Shown here in pieces: positions 8,146 through 16,139 of a stretch of 52,943 bases of DNA; positions within the stretch are counted from its first letter, which is position 1; each line of letters begins with the position of its first letter. Location of the stretch: NCBI RefSeq assembly GCF_000967195.1, contig NZ_KQ033871.1:1931104-1984046 (forward strand), given 5' to 3'. Made by a program: the position numbers and the translations under genes. Source of the DNA: Lactobacillus kullabergensis. Its GTDB lineage: Bacteria; Bacillota; Bacilli; Lactobacillales; Lactobacillaceae. The notes beneath the pieces were generated by a model. The model was not told the DNA's origin. It was given only the letters and a program-made list of their open reading frames with translations, and did no database searches.

Positions 8146-9441
8146 TCATTCCTTCTTCTGGTAAGCAATTTTTATTCCGATTTTTTCATTGATTTTAATT
8201 ACTGGTAAAAGCAAAACTATATCTAACAGAAACAGCAGTAGTGTAAAAATCAACGTTGGCCAGTTACCATTGGTACCGAAAAATGAGACTAAAATTCCGG
8301 GGGTTCCTTTTAAAATTTGATAAACACTCACAGGAATAATATGTACACTAATAGCCACAGCAGCCAATGTCATATTAATAACCGGGATCATAACACTAGG
8401 CAATACGAACACAGGATTTAAAATTAGAGGTAAACCAATTGTAAATCCCAAGGTAGAACCAAAAGCAGCTGGTAATAAATTAATTTTAGCATTTATTTCA
8501 TTTTCTCTATTACCTCGCCTTATTAAAAGCAACACAATCACGGCTAAAGCAACACTGGCACCACCCATTATGCCATAACTGTTAATAAGCGAACTGCCCA
8601 AGTATTTATACGGCACATTCCAAGAATTACCGTGTTTTAATGTATACGTCAAATTTTCAGCAGTAAAAGCATTATTAACTGTTCCTGATAAGGAACGCAA
8701 TGGATAACCGATTCCTAACCAATCTAAAAAAGTAATCACAGCTGAAAGCAATAAAACTTCGCCAAAATTATTAGTGGTCTGAACTCGACTGACAATTTCA
8801 TTAAAACTGGTGGAATTAAGGAGTTTAAGTTGTAATTCATAAATTATAATTCCTAAGAAAATACCCAGTAGCAGTGAAACAGCGCTAGGCAAAACAGCAT
8901 CCCCTGCCCTTTTTTGAATTATCTTTGTTCCCTCATCTTTAACGTAGGAAAAGTCTTTACCTAATAAATGAAATATTTGTCCCACACAATATCCTATAAC
9001 TAAGGCTATAAAAACCGCATTAATTTGTAACAAACTAGCAGTAAACGGCATGCGAGCATTGCGGCCACTGCTGGATGCATATGAACAAAAAAGCATAATT
9101 AGAACAGCAGTTAAACCTGCCATAGTTGAATCCTTATGATAAAGCCGTGCTGTATAGCGAGCCATAAAGTAACTGGCATAGACACCAAACACCCCAAAAG
9201 TAATTTCTACCATTCCACGGCAAACAAAAGAACCACCATACCAAATATGATCTGATAATACTTTATCCAAGCTAAATATATTATAAATTAGTCCATTAGG
9301 TGTAAAAACCAAGTCACTAAAAAGTTTAAAATATGAGCCAACCACTGCAATTGGCATTAACACTGCCATGGTATGTCTTGTTGCACGAAAAAAAGAGAAT
9401 TCCTGCATACGTGCTACGATATTGATAGTATATTCTTTCAT
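8146..9441 (-). CDS. PTS EIIC, lactose/cellobiose family
   Basis: A 431-residue membrane protein with about ten hydrophobic segments. The FFRATRHTMAVLMPIAVVGS start, the internal DWLGIGYPLRSLSGTVNNAF region and the late LKGTPGILVSFFGTNGNWPTL motif fit the lactose/N,N'-diacetylchitobiose/cellobiose EIIC family (compare the GTPW...GG.W signature). No EIIA or EIIB partner lies next to it, so it must borrow soluble partners from elsewhere. It is the first gene of an operon with a surface hydrolase and a UvrA2-like protein, an unusual mix. The start is kept at the ATG at 9441; the ribosome site is modest. Sugar unknown. Confidence 0.82.
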   Translation of the reverse strand: MKEYTINIVARMQEFSFFRATRHTMAVLMPIAVVGSYFKLFSDLVFTPNGLIYNIFSLDKVLSDHIWYGGSFVCRGMVEITFGVFGVYASYFMARYTARLYHKDSTMAGLTAVLIMLFCSYASSSGRNARMPFTASLLQINAVFIALVIGYCVGQIFHLLGKDFSYVKDEGTKIIQKRAGDAVLPSAVSLLLGIFLGIIIYELQLKLLNSTSFNEIVSRVQTTNNFGEVLLLSAVITFLDWLGIGYPLRSLSGTVNNAFTAENLTYTLKHGNSWNVPYKYLGSSLINSYGIMGGASVALAVIVLLLIRRGNRENEINAKINLLPAAFGSTLGFTIGLPLILNPVFVLPSVMIPVINMTLAAVAISVHIIPVSVYQILKGTPGILVSFFGTNGNWPTLIFTLLLFLLDIVLLLPVIKINEKIGIKIAYQKKE

Positions 9442-9559
9442 TAAATATGACCCTAACCTTGATTATTGTATTTAAAATAAAATAATACTCTATTTTTCTA
9501 ATGCTAGCCATTTTTATACCAACCATTATCTTTTTTATTATTAGTAATGAATAAAATGG

Positions 9560-9587
9560 TATAATGAAAGTGTATTTTAAGAGGCGA
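9560..9587 (+). promoter_or_regulatory. -10 box of the 9592 gene
   Basis: A perfect TATAAT at 9560-9565; the -35 region is poor. GAGG (9581-9584) is the ribosome site. The region is shared with the divergent EIIC gene. Confidence 0.5.
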
Positions 9588-9591
9588 GAAA

Positions 9592-9825
9592 ATGAGCAGG
9601 AAGAAAATTGAATTAACTGAAAAGGTAGCAAAGCTAACAGAAAAGTATTTAGAAGTTAACGATACTGATTTTAATGATCTGATTAATAAGGCTTTAAAGA
9701 CCTACCTTATTGATCACTTAAATTCCAGCCAAGTAAAGGATGCTCTCAAAAAAACAGATGATTTTAATTCTAAATACGCTGGCAAATGGTTTCAGGAAAG
9801 TATTGAAGACTTGAACAAATACTAA
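9592..9825 (+). CDS. Small hypothetical protein, 77 residues
   Basis: A charged, probably all-helical protein starting MSRKKIELTEKVAKLTEKYL and rich in Lys, Asp and Asn, with no membrane segment. It has a TATAAT box and a GAGG ribosome site, and is followed by a strong stem-loop, so it is a credible gene. The first 50 residues (…LINKALKTYLIDHL) vaguely resemble ribbon-helix-helix antitoxin-like proteins, but no toxin gene follows. I do not recognise the family. Confidence 0.65.
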   Translation: MSRKKIELTEKVAKLTEKYLEVNDTDFNDLINKALKTYLIDHLNSSQVKDALKKTDDFNSKYAGKWFQESIEDLNKY

Positions 9826-9841
9826 TTTTTTAAATGGACAC

Positions 9842-9984
9842 TTAAAAAGTGTGTGGGAAAAAAGTGCTCTTTGAAGTTAAATTAAAAAATTTCACAATTT
9901 AAAAAGACTGACAAATCAACGTTTTATTGACGTGATTTGTCAGCCTTTTTAGTTAAGTTAGAGTTTTTTCCCAGACTCTTTTAA
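9842..9984. repeat. Nested palindromic unit containing a terminator
   Basis: The core is a long stem at 9901-9950: GACTGACAAATC...GATTTGTCAG between A- and T-runs, a bidirectional terminator for the 9592 gene and the DUF975 gene. Outside it is a second inverted pair: 9842-9869 (TTAAAAAGTGTGTGGGAAAA...) against 9961-9984 (...TTTTTTCCCAGACTCTTTTAA). The two-shell structure suggests a mobile palindromic unit (REP/MITE-like) and not only a terminator. Confidence 0.55.
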
Positions 9985-10001
9985 TTTGTTTTGTTATCAA
10001 T

Positions 10002-10709
10002 TTATTTTTTTAAATAACGATCGCCGGCTAGCCTGCGGTAAAAATTAGCTTTAGTTGTCTGCTCGTAAGGAACTAACCAAATATAACCAATGCCTAAAGT
10101 TAGTACACTCAAAAGATACCAGCCAATAAAACTTAAATTTAATACAAATAATTCCCATTTATGCCCGTTCATTAACTGGCGACTTTCAGTAATCGCTGTT
10201 GTTGCGTGAACTTCTTGTCCACTTTCCACTAAGTCATTAACAATATATGGCGTCATGGCATAAGAATAAGACTTAATTAAGCCTGGGATAACTAATAATA
10301 GAGACCACAGAAATTGAAAAATATACCCACAAAGATAATTCAAAAATTCCGGTACAAACCGGCCATCAGTAAAAGCAGAAAAAATACCTTTAAAAAAGCC
10401 TAGTCTTTCTCCACGAGCAAAGTGTAAGAAAGTGACCACCATACTCAACATGAAAAAGTTGCCAATAATGGTTAATCCCGTATCAGGACCAAATTGTCCT
10501 GCCCAAAATGCTGGCTTAAACAGCGAATCAATTGAGCCAGTTCCCATGACATCATTCACACTATTCGCAGTCTTAAGCGAACCATTTACTACTGGCCTGG
10601 CAAAAAAGAAACCAACAAATAGCGTCATTACGAAACCAATACTAATAGCCCAGCCCCAGTTATGACGCAGTTGATTCTTAGCTTCTAGTTTTAGTTCTGC
10701 TCTGTTCAT
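10002..10709 (-). CDS. DUF975 family integral membrane protein
   Basis: 235 residues with about five hydrophobic segments. The opening MNRAELKLEAKNQLRHNWGW is the typical DUF975 start (RxxLKxxAKxxLxGNW), and the SYAMTPYIVND and SRQLMNGHKWELFVLNLSFIGW blocks are family-conserved. Role unknown; in Firmicutes these are conserved membrane proteins. The ATG follows a GGAGATAAG ribosome site. It stands alone; the 87-bp repeat copy A lies just upstream and separates it from the PTS cassette. Confidence 0.85.
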   Translation of the reverse strand: MNRAELKLEAKNQLRHNWGWAISIGFVMTLFVGFFFARPVVNGSLKTANSVNDVMGTGSIDSLFKPAFWAGQFGPDTGLTIIGNFFMLSMVVTFLHFARGERLGFFKGIFSAFTDGRFVPEFLNYLCGYIFQFLWSLLLVIPGLIKSYSYAMTPYIVNDLVESGQEVHATTAITESRQLMNGHKWELFVLNLSFIGWYLLSVLTLGIGYIWLVPYEQTTKANFYRRLAGDRYLKK

Positions 10710-10782
10710 ACTTATCTCCTTATCTAGTATATATTAAATATATTTTACCCCCTTGCAATAGCAGTTAGCAAAGAAAACACAA

Positions 10783-10869
10783 AAAAAGCCTAGTTCCACC
10801 AACATCGGAACTAAGCTGAGACAGTGTTTGTGCTACCACTACTGACCACATTATAGAAATTTTACATTT
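10783..10869 (-). repeat. 87-bp direct repeat, copy A (with terminator stem)
   Basis: The copy matches 18857-18943 at 82 of 87 positions in the same orientation. On the minus strand it starts with a TATAAT-like box (10855-10850) and ends in an 11-bp stem, AGCTTAGTTCC / GGAACTAGGCT (one G-T pair), with a T7 tail. It abuts the EIIA stop codon and so serves at least as the terminator of the PTS operon. It may encode a short RNA. Confidence 0.8.
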
Positions 10870-11284
10870 ATTCGTCTTCTTTATCCAAGCTTTTTTTACT
10901 TTGGTTAACATAAACCAAAGAATCTTTTGCTTGATTAACTAACTTCTTGATTGCTTCTTCACTAAAATATTCCTGCGAACTATTTAAAGCTACACTCATT
11001 ATAATAGGCAAATTCATTCCAGCTATAATGTGGGTATGCGGTCGATTAATGTACTTATAAAATTTTTGGTTTACACTGCCAGATGCAATATCCGTAAAAA
11101 TGAAGACTTCATCTTCTTTTTTAAATTTACTCATTACATTTGCAACTTCTGAATCGATTTTTTTGTTTTCCATATATGCACATAGTACACAAACATCAAG
11201 ATCTGTATGGGTCAAATACTTTAAAGTATCCTCAATACCCTTAGCCATAGCATGATGTGAAGCAATTACAATTTTTCTATCCAT
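10868..11284 (-). CDS. PTS EIIA, mannose family
   Basis: A 138-residue soluble protein of EIIA(Man) fold. The phosphorylated histidine is H10 (or the adjacent H11) in IVIASHHAMAKG, followed by the usual LKYLT segment. It takes phosphate from HPr and passes it to EIIB. Last gene of the sigma-54-type operon, 9 nt after EIID; AAGG precedes the ATG. The highly charged C-terminal tail (SKKSLDKEDE) is not part of the fold. Confidence 0.9.
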   Translation of the reverse strand: MDRKIVIASHHAMAKGIEDTLKYLTHTDLDVCVLCAYMENKKIDSEVANVMSKFKKEDEVFIFTDIASGSVNQKFYKYINRPHTHIIAGMNLPIIMSVALNSSQEYFSEEAIKKLVNQAKDSLVYVNQSKKSLDKEDE

Positions 11285-11293
11285 TCAATAACC

Positions 11294-12121
11294 TTAAGCT
11301 TTAAAAATTCCTAAAAAGGTTCCAACGAGTGCTATTAAGATAACTAAAAATATAATCTTAGTTGGAGTCCATTTTTTATTATCCAATAATTTATAAATAA
11401 AGAAAGTAAACACAGCTGGTAATAATGCTGGCATTATTTTATCTAAAATGTCGGTTTGAATATTCATTGATACTTTACCAAACTTAAAGACATACGGTAC
11501 TGAAACTTTGACTACCGTAGCAACTAAGGCGCCAATAACTGTGACCCCCATTACTGATGCAGCCTCGGTAAAAGTATTTATCTTATCTCCTAAAGTGTCA
11601 ATTAGTCTTGTTCCAGATGAATAGCCAACATGGTACAGCCAAACTTTCATAATATTAAATAAAATATTAACCAAAAACCAAATTATTGCTCCAAGCGGAT
11701 TACCTTGCAAAGCCATATATCCAGCGATTGATCCCATAATAGTGGGCCATAGTACCCAGAATATTGTATCACCAATACCCGCTAACGGTCCCATAATACT
11801 AGTTTTAAAAGATTGAACTGTTGGCAATGCCTTGACTCCATCTTTTTCTTCCATAGCTACCGTGGTACCTAGCACTATATTTGCTAAATACGGAGTAGTA
11901 TTAAAGTAGTTAAAGTGATTTTTTAGTGAGGCCTGGTAATCTGAATCTTTCGGATAAATTTTACGCAATAGCGGAGCCATAGACCATACTAGTGACGGGC
12001 CCAGTTGTGACTCATAATTAAATAGATTCACGCATATCCAATTAAATCGTAACGATGCCCACGTCAAATCTTTTTTTGTAACGTGGTAGCTTGATTTGTT
12101 TTCAACATTTTTATTCATCAT
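11294..12121 (-). CDS. PTS EIID, mannose family
   Basis: About 275 residues. KKDLTWASLRFNWICVNLFNYESQLG at the N-terminus is the EIID landmark (LxxxxxRxxxxQxxxNYERMQ-like). Further conserved blocks are the TTPYLANIVLGTTVAMEE region, GPLAGIGDTIFW and the C-terminal membrane segment. It forms the membrane translocator with EIIC. The frame is open from 12142, but GGAG 6 nt upstream favours the ATG at 12121 (or 12118), which gives a short overlap with the EIIC stop and therefore translational coupling. Confidence 0.9.
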   Translation of the reverse strand: MMNKNVENKSSYHVTKKDLTWASLRFNWICVNLFNYESQLGPSLVWSMAPLLRKIYPKDSDYQASLKNHFNYFNTTPYLANIVLGTTVAMEEKDGVKALPTVQSFKTSIMGPLAGIGDTIFWVLWPTIMGSIAGYMALQGNPLGAIIWFLVNILFNIMKVWLYHVGYSSGTRLIDTLGDKINTFTEAASVMGVTVIGALVATVVKVSVPYVFKFGKVSMNIQTDILDKIMPALLPAVFTFFIYKLLDNKKWTPTKIIFLVILIALVGTFLGIFKA

Positions 12122-12902
12122 AATCTTCTCCAGTTGTATCATTTTTAGCTACTGCTTGGTTTTGGCTATATTTATTTTTGTCAATCTCAGAATTAAAGTA
12201 CCAGTATGCTGCTGCTAAACCTAATAATGCTATACCAATTATTGGTATTTTGATAAAAGCTGCCAAAACAAATCCCGCAACTAGAAAAGGTAAAAACTTT
12301 TTCACTGGCATATAGTGTAGCAGCATTGCAATACCAACTACAGGTAATAAGCCACCAGCAACTGTTAATCCATCTGTTATCCAAGTAGGTATAAATTTCA
12401 AAATCATTTTAATTGCAGTTGGTCCAACTAAAACTACTATTGCAGTAGGTAAAGCTGTCTCAACAAAACATAAAACGGGTCCTGCGTATCCCCAGCGTAG
12501 CATTTGCTTCCACTTTTTTTCTTCATTAAGAGTCTGCATTTTATGAGCAACAAAGTTGGCTATAATTCTCCGTAAAACTTCTAACTGAATTGCTAATAAG
12601 CCAACAGGTATGCCAACAGCAATGGCAGTTTTTAAACCTGTACCTGTTCTAATTGCGACAAATGCACCTACAATAGTTGCTAACCCATAATTAGGAACTG
12701 AAGCTCCTCCTAAAGCTGCGACCCCTAACATCATTAACTGGAATGTACCTGCAACAACCATAGCTGTATGTAAATCACCCATAATTAAACCAGTGGCTAA
12801 ACCGACTATCACGGGAAAATATGTCAATAAAACTATCCCATCTTCATCCATAGTCATGTATCCAGCTAAAATAATGATCAGGATATCTTGTAAAATCTCC
12901 AT
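12111..12902 (-). CDS. PTS EIIC, mannose family (ManY/AgaC type)
   Basis: 263 residues with seven or eight hydrophobic segments. LATGLIMGDLHTAMVVAGTFQLMMLGVAALGGASVPN is the substrate-channel signature of mannose-family EIIC. The gene lies 2 nt after EIIB and overlaps EIID. Sugar specificity cannot be read from the sequence; the family carries glucose, mannose, sorbose, fructose, N-acetylgalactosamine and glycosaminoglycan disaccharides. Confidence 0.92.
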   Translation of the reverse strand: MEILQDILIIILAGYMTMDEDGIVLLTYFPVIVGLATGLIMGDLHTAMVVAGTFQLMMLGVAALGGASVPNYGLATIVGAFVAIRTGTGLKTAIAVGIPVGLLAIQLEVLRRIIANFVAHKMQTLNEEKKWKQMLRWGYAGPVLCFVETALPTAIVVLVGPTAIKMILKFIPTWITDGLTVAGGLLPVVGIAMLLHYMPVKKFLPFLVAGFVLAAFIKIPIIGIALLGLAAAYWYFNSEIDKNKYSQNQAVAKNDTTGEDYDE

Positions 12903-12904
12903 TA

Positions 12905-13384
12905 TTATTCTCCTTTTTTATCGAAATAATCTTTCTCAGGATCATTAGGAACAAATTGTAATTTTATCGGAACACCATATTCATGGATTTTATTTAAATC
13001 AGCTTTTTCTTTTTCATTTAATGCGATAAATTTAGTAATTTGCGTACGATCATCCGACTTAAAAATTATTCCCAAATTTACCTTGGGTATTTTGATACCT
13101 GCTTCAAGCATTTTCACTATAGTTTCTGGCTCTTTTACCAAAACAAGTACTCGTTGATTATCATATTTTCCAGCTTTGAAATTATTAAGCGCTTTTTCAG
13201 TGTCAATTATTGACATCCCTGTACCAGCCGGCTTCACAATTCTCATACTTGTTTTCATATTTTCATTTTTACTAACTTCATCATCAATAACCATAAATCT
13301 GTTGACTTGCAAGTACTGATACCAAGCATTAACTATTACTCCGTGAACCAGTCTTTGATCAACTCTTGCTAATACTACTGTCAT
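12905..13384 (-). CDS. PTS EIIB, mannose family (first of two)
   Basis: A 159-residue cytoplasmic EIIB starting MTVVLARVDQRLVHG, with phospho-accepting H14 in RLVHG. An upstream in-frame start at 13396 would overlap the preceding gene; the ATG at 13384 aligns with the second EIIB (15562-16050) and fits family length. It lies 1 nt after the stop of the glycosidase-like gene. That two full EIIB genes flank the enzyme gene is unusual: they may serve alternative substrates, or one may act in signalling to the PRD regulator. Confidence 0.92.
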   Translation of the reverse strand: MTVVLARVDQRLVHGVIVNAWYQYLQVNRFMVIDDEVSKNENMKTSMRIVKPAGTGMSIIDTEKALNNFKAGKYDNQRVLVLVKEPETIVKMLEAGIKIPKVNLGIIFKSDDRTQITKFIALNEKEKADLNKIHEYGVPIKLQFVPNDPEKDYFDKKGE

Positions 13385-13385
13385 A

Positions 13386-15509
13386 CTACTTCTCACTTCT
13401 TTTGAAACTCACAGTTTTTTTATCTTTTAATTGCAACAAATATTGCTCACTCTCGTTACATTGACTGATATTTATGTCATGGCCTGAAAGATTTGTAACT
13501 ATTATTTCGTTATCGTGACAACTAATATTTGCTGTGATATTGCCTATATGGGCATTTTCCCAACAATAATTAAAATGCGACAGTGGCCGAATATTTAAAG
13601 TGTTGTTTTTTACTTGTATGCCTAAAAATTGTGTAATAAATAAGCTAACAAATGTTCCAGAAGCCCAGCCACACTTACCACAGCCAATATCTCTATAAAC
13701 ATCCCCAGGTTTGCCATTAATATCATATGGCCACCACCACCATGAACCATCAAGATCAGATAAATGCAGTAATTCGGTCAGTTGCTTTGTTCTTTCTTCT
13801 TTATCATTGATAAAACCCATAAGAACAGTGACGAAGCCCGGGAAGGTTGCACCGGACTTATCCCCCCATCGTATTCCTCTAATATTTGCTCCATAGGTTG
13901 GATTATAGGTACTTGCAGCAAATTTCATAGAATTTTGATATTTCGGATCTTTCAAATCTAAAAAGCCGTAAAAGGGAATCATCGTAGTGTCTGATTCTTC
14001 ACCATCATGCATTTTTAAATCTATTTTTTGGTCTTTAATAACGTCAGTCAGAAAAATCATACCTTGATCTAAAATCGGTCTATCATAATTATTGACGTCA
14101 TAAAATTCTTTTTCTTGATCCCCAATTCCTTCCAAAAACTGTTCGCCAAAATGGCCTTTAAAAGTCATATTTTCCAAAATGGCTTTTTTTACTTTGCAGG
14201 CAATTTTTTCATAATAGTTTGCAAGTTCTACTTTTCCTAAACCTTGATAGATTCTTGCCAGTGAATCACATGCCTTCCAAAAGCAGATATTGCTACCAGT
14301 ATGATATTTACCTAATGAATAAGCATCACTAATCCAAGTAGAGGAAAATAGCATTACATCCCCTGGAACTTTCGTGCTGACTTCCGTATCTATAATTTGG
14401 CGAGCTTTTTGTAATATAACTGGATGATTTACAAAAAATGAAAGGTCATTGGTATATTCGTAATAAAGTCCTGCAAGAATAATTGCTGACATAGAATTAC
14501 TTAAAGAGTGTTCTATCCCACCTTTAAATTTCTTACTTTTGAATCTCACACCGTATTTGGTAAACCATAAAATCTGTTTTCGGCATAATCTAGCATCAAA
14601 GAAAATGGAAGGCAGTGTCGAATAAAACATATCCTTGTTCCAAATTTGTTCAGTTGCCGGGGTACTTCCCCAATGACTACCAACACTTTCTCCTTTTTGG
14701 TTCTCAGCAAAAGCTGACAGGCTTTGATATATTGCACGATTAAAGAGGTGCGGCAATCTGTTATCTTCCAGTTGCAAATCTCCGTAGATCTTTTTATAAT
14801 AGTCAATTGTTTCTTCTAGCCACTTAGCAGTATCAGCTTTTTCAAAAACATTGATTTCACTATAAGCATCGGGATCAATTAATCCGATAGAAAAAGTTGT
14901 GTATTCATGCGGCTTAACAACTTCGTTAATCAAATTGGCTTGAGCCACAATGACATTAAACTGATCTGAATACTTTTTTTGATATTTTGGTATTTCAAAC
15001 TGGTTAATAGTTAAGTTGTGATCAGTTAAGTTTTCAATATATATCTGATATACGAGCATGCTAGGCTTTTTATCCTTTAAAATTGGACAAAAAGGTATTA
15101 AAACAATGTTATATTCCTGATACCTATGAATAAACCTTGGTAAAGAGTCTGCAATTAAGTCCGTATCAAAATCATGATTTTGGTCAGTAAATTTAATGTT
15201 TTTTCCGTTTATGGCAACTGCAAAATGTAAATTCTTTGATACAGTATATTGCTTATGAACCCATACACCTGGCTTTTGTTCTACATAAAAATTTCCGTGA
15301 AAAAAATTTAGCTGCTTTACTTCTCCATATACATCTATATTTCCCAAAACTTTTTGATTTGACACATCATAAGAGAAAGAACTTATTCTTTCATTCAAAT
15401 TGTTTTTAAAATAACTAAAATTGTTAGTTGTTTTAAATTTTTTATTTATAAAACTAATATTAAAATTGGGATTAATAGTTTTATTAATTATGCTTGAGTA
15501 CATTTTCAT
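13386..15509 (-). CDS. Predicted intracellular glycoside hydrolase/phosphorylase, six-hairpin type
   Basis: 707 residues, no signal peptide. The N-terminal 230 residues look beta-rich; the middle (about 250-640) looks like an (alpha/alpha)6 barrel of the six-hairpin glycosidase superfamily. Marks are EQIWNKDMFYSTLP, KGGIEHSLSNSMSAIILAGLYYEY, WISDAYSLGKYHTGSNICFWK, DGSWWWWPYD and DIGCGKCGWASGTFVSLF. Aromatic and acidic residues in the central blocks suggest a sugar-binding cleft; I cannot assign a GH family or the catalytic pair. Being cytoplasmic and inside a PTS operon, it probably cleaves the phosphorylated oligosaccharide that the PTS imports. PTS-linked six-hairpin enzymes have a precedent in GH88 with mannose-family PTS, but this protein is much longer. 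The start could also be M3 (15503). Confidence 0.7.
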   Translation of the reverse strand: MKMYSSIINKTINPNFNISFINKKFKTTNNFSYFKNNLNERISSFSYDVSNQKVLGNIDVYGEVKQLNFFHGNFYVEQKPGVWVHKQYTVSKNLHFAVAINGKNIKFTDQNHDFDTDLIADSLPRFIHRYQEYNIVLIPFCPILKDKKPSMLVYQIYIENLTDHNLTINQFEIPKYQKKYSDQFNVIVAQANLINEVVKPHEYTTFSIGLIDPDAYSEINVFEKADTAKWLEETIDYYKKIYGDLQLEDNRLPHLFNRAIYQSLSAFAENQKGESVGSHWGSTPATEQIWNKDMFYSTLPSIFFDARLCRKQILWFTKYGVRFKSKKFKGGIEHSLSNSMSAIILAGLYYEYTNDLSFFVNHPVILQKARQIIDTEVSTKVPGDVMLFSSTWISDAYSLGKYHTGSNICFWKACDSLARIYQGLGKVELANYYEKIACKVKKAILENMTFKGHFGEQFLEGIGDQEKEFYDVNNYDRPILDQGMIFLTDVIKDQKIDLKMHDGEESDTTMIPFYGFLDLKDPKYQNSMKFAASTYNPTYGANIRGIRWGDKSGATFPGFVTVLMGFINDKEERTKQLTELLHLSDLDGSWWWWPYDINGKPGDVYRDIGCGKCGWASGTFVSLFITQFLGIQVKNNTLNIRPLSHFNYCWENAHIGNITANISCHDNEIIVTNLSGHDINISQCNESEQYLLQLKDKKTVSFKRSEK

Positions 15510-15561
15510 CTATCACTACTTTCTTAATTAATTTAGTTAATTAACAAATTCAACTGTTATT

Positions 15562-16050
15562 TCACAACCCTTCTTCATTTATTTTTGCGGTAATATCTTT
15601 AGGCTTATCTGCGGGAACATACTGAACGGAAATCGACACTCCTTTTTGTGCCAATATTTGATAAATTTCGAGTTCCTCCTTTGTAGCAAATACTCTACTA
15701 GAAAGCCGGACAGCATCTTTTCTTATAATCGTCGATCCAATTGTTAATGAATGGATTTCTATTCCCTCGTTTAAGAGACGTAAAATAATATCTGGCTTTT
15801 TTACAATTACAAATACTTTCTCACGATTATATTGTCCATTCGTAAAATTTCTTAAAGCAGTTTGTTCAGAAATAATTGAAACAGCCATATGTACAGGACG
15901 AGCTAAACGCATACTGGCTTTCGCTATATCATCGGACGCAATATCATTGTCTATTACCATAACTCGGTTAGCATTAGAAATTGGCGCCCATTGTGTGACA
16001 ATTATTCCATGAAGCAATCTGTTATCAATTCTCGCCATTACAACAGTCAT
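15562..16050 (-). CDS. PTS EIIB, mannose family (second)
   Basis: 162 residues starting MTVVMARIDNRLLHG, with phospho-accepting H14. It is clearly homologous to the other EIIB but diverged over most of the length, so this is an old paralog, not a recent copy. It is the first gene of the operon, with a strong GGAGG ribosome site and the sigma-54 promoter about 40 nt upstream. Confidence 0.92.
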   Translation of the reverse strand: MTVVMARIDNRLLHGIIVTQWAPISNANRVMVIDNDIASDDIAKASMRLARPVHMAVSIISEQTALRNFTNGQYNREKVFVIVKKPDIILRLLNEGIEIHSLTIGSTIIRKDAVRLSSRVFATKEELEIYQILAQKGVSISVQYVPADKPKDITAKINEEGL

Positions 16051-16092
16051 AAGAAAACCTCCAAAGATGTTACATTCTTATATAAGCATATA

Positions 16093-16109
16093 AGCAAAAA
16101 TTGTGCCAA
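16093..16109 (-). promoter_or_regulatory. Sigma-54 (-24/-12) promoter of the PTS operon
   Basis: On the minus strand, TTGGCAC (16109-16103), five bases, then TTGCT (16097-16093). This is a perfect match to the RpoN consensus TGGCAC-N5-TTGCW, with GG and GC at the invariant positions. It lies between the activator's terminator and the first EIIB gene, which also predicts that rpoN is present elsewhere in the genome. Confidence 0.92.
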
Positions 16110-16139
16110 AAAAAAGAAGCTTGATCTAGCAAGCTTCTT
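16108..16139 (-). terminator. Terminator of the sigma-54 activator gene
   Basis: A perfect 10-bp stem, AAGAAGCTTG / CAAGCTTCTT (16114-16123 / 16130-16139), with a 6-nt loop and eight T on the minus strand. It overlaps the activator stop codon and abuts the sigma-54 promoter, so the operon is insulated from read-through. Confidence 0.85.

Noticed and set aside
9326..9631. Minus-strand open frame overlapping the EIIC start and the 9592 gene
   Set aside because: It crosses the divergent promoter region and is out of frame with EIIC; no ribosome site.
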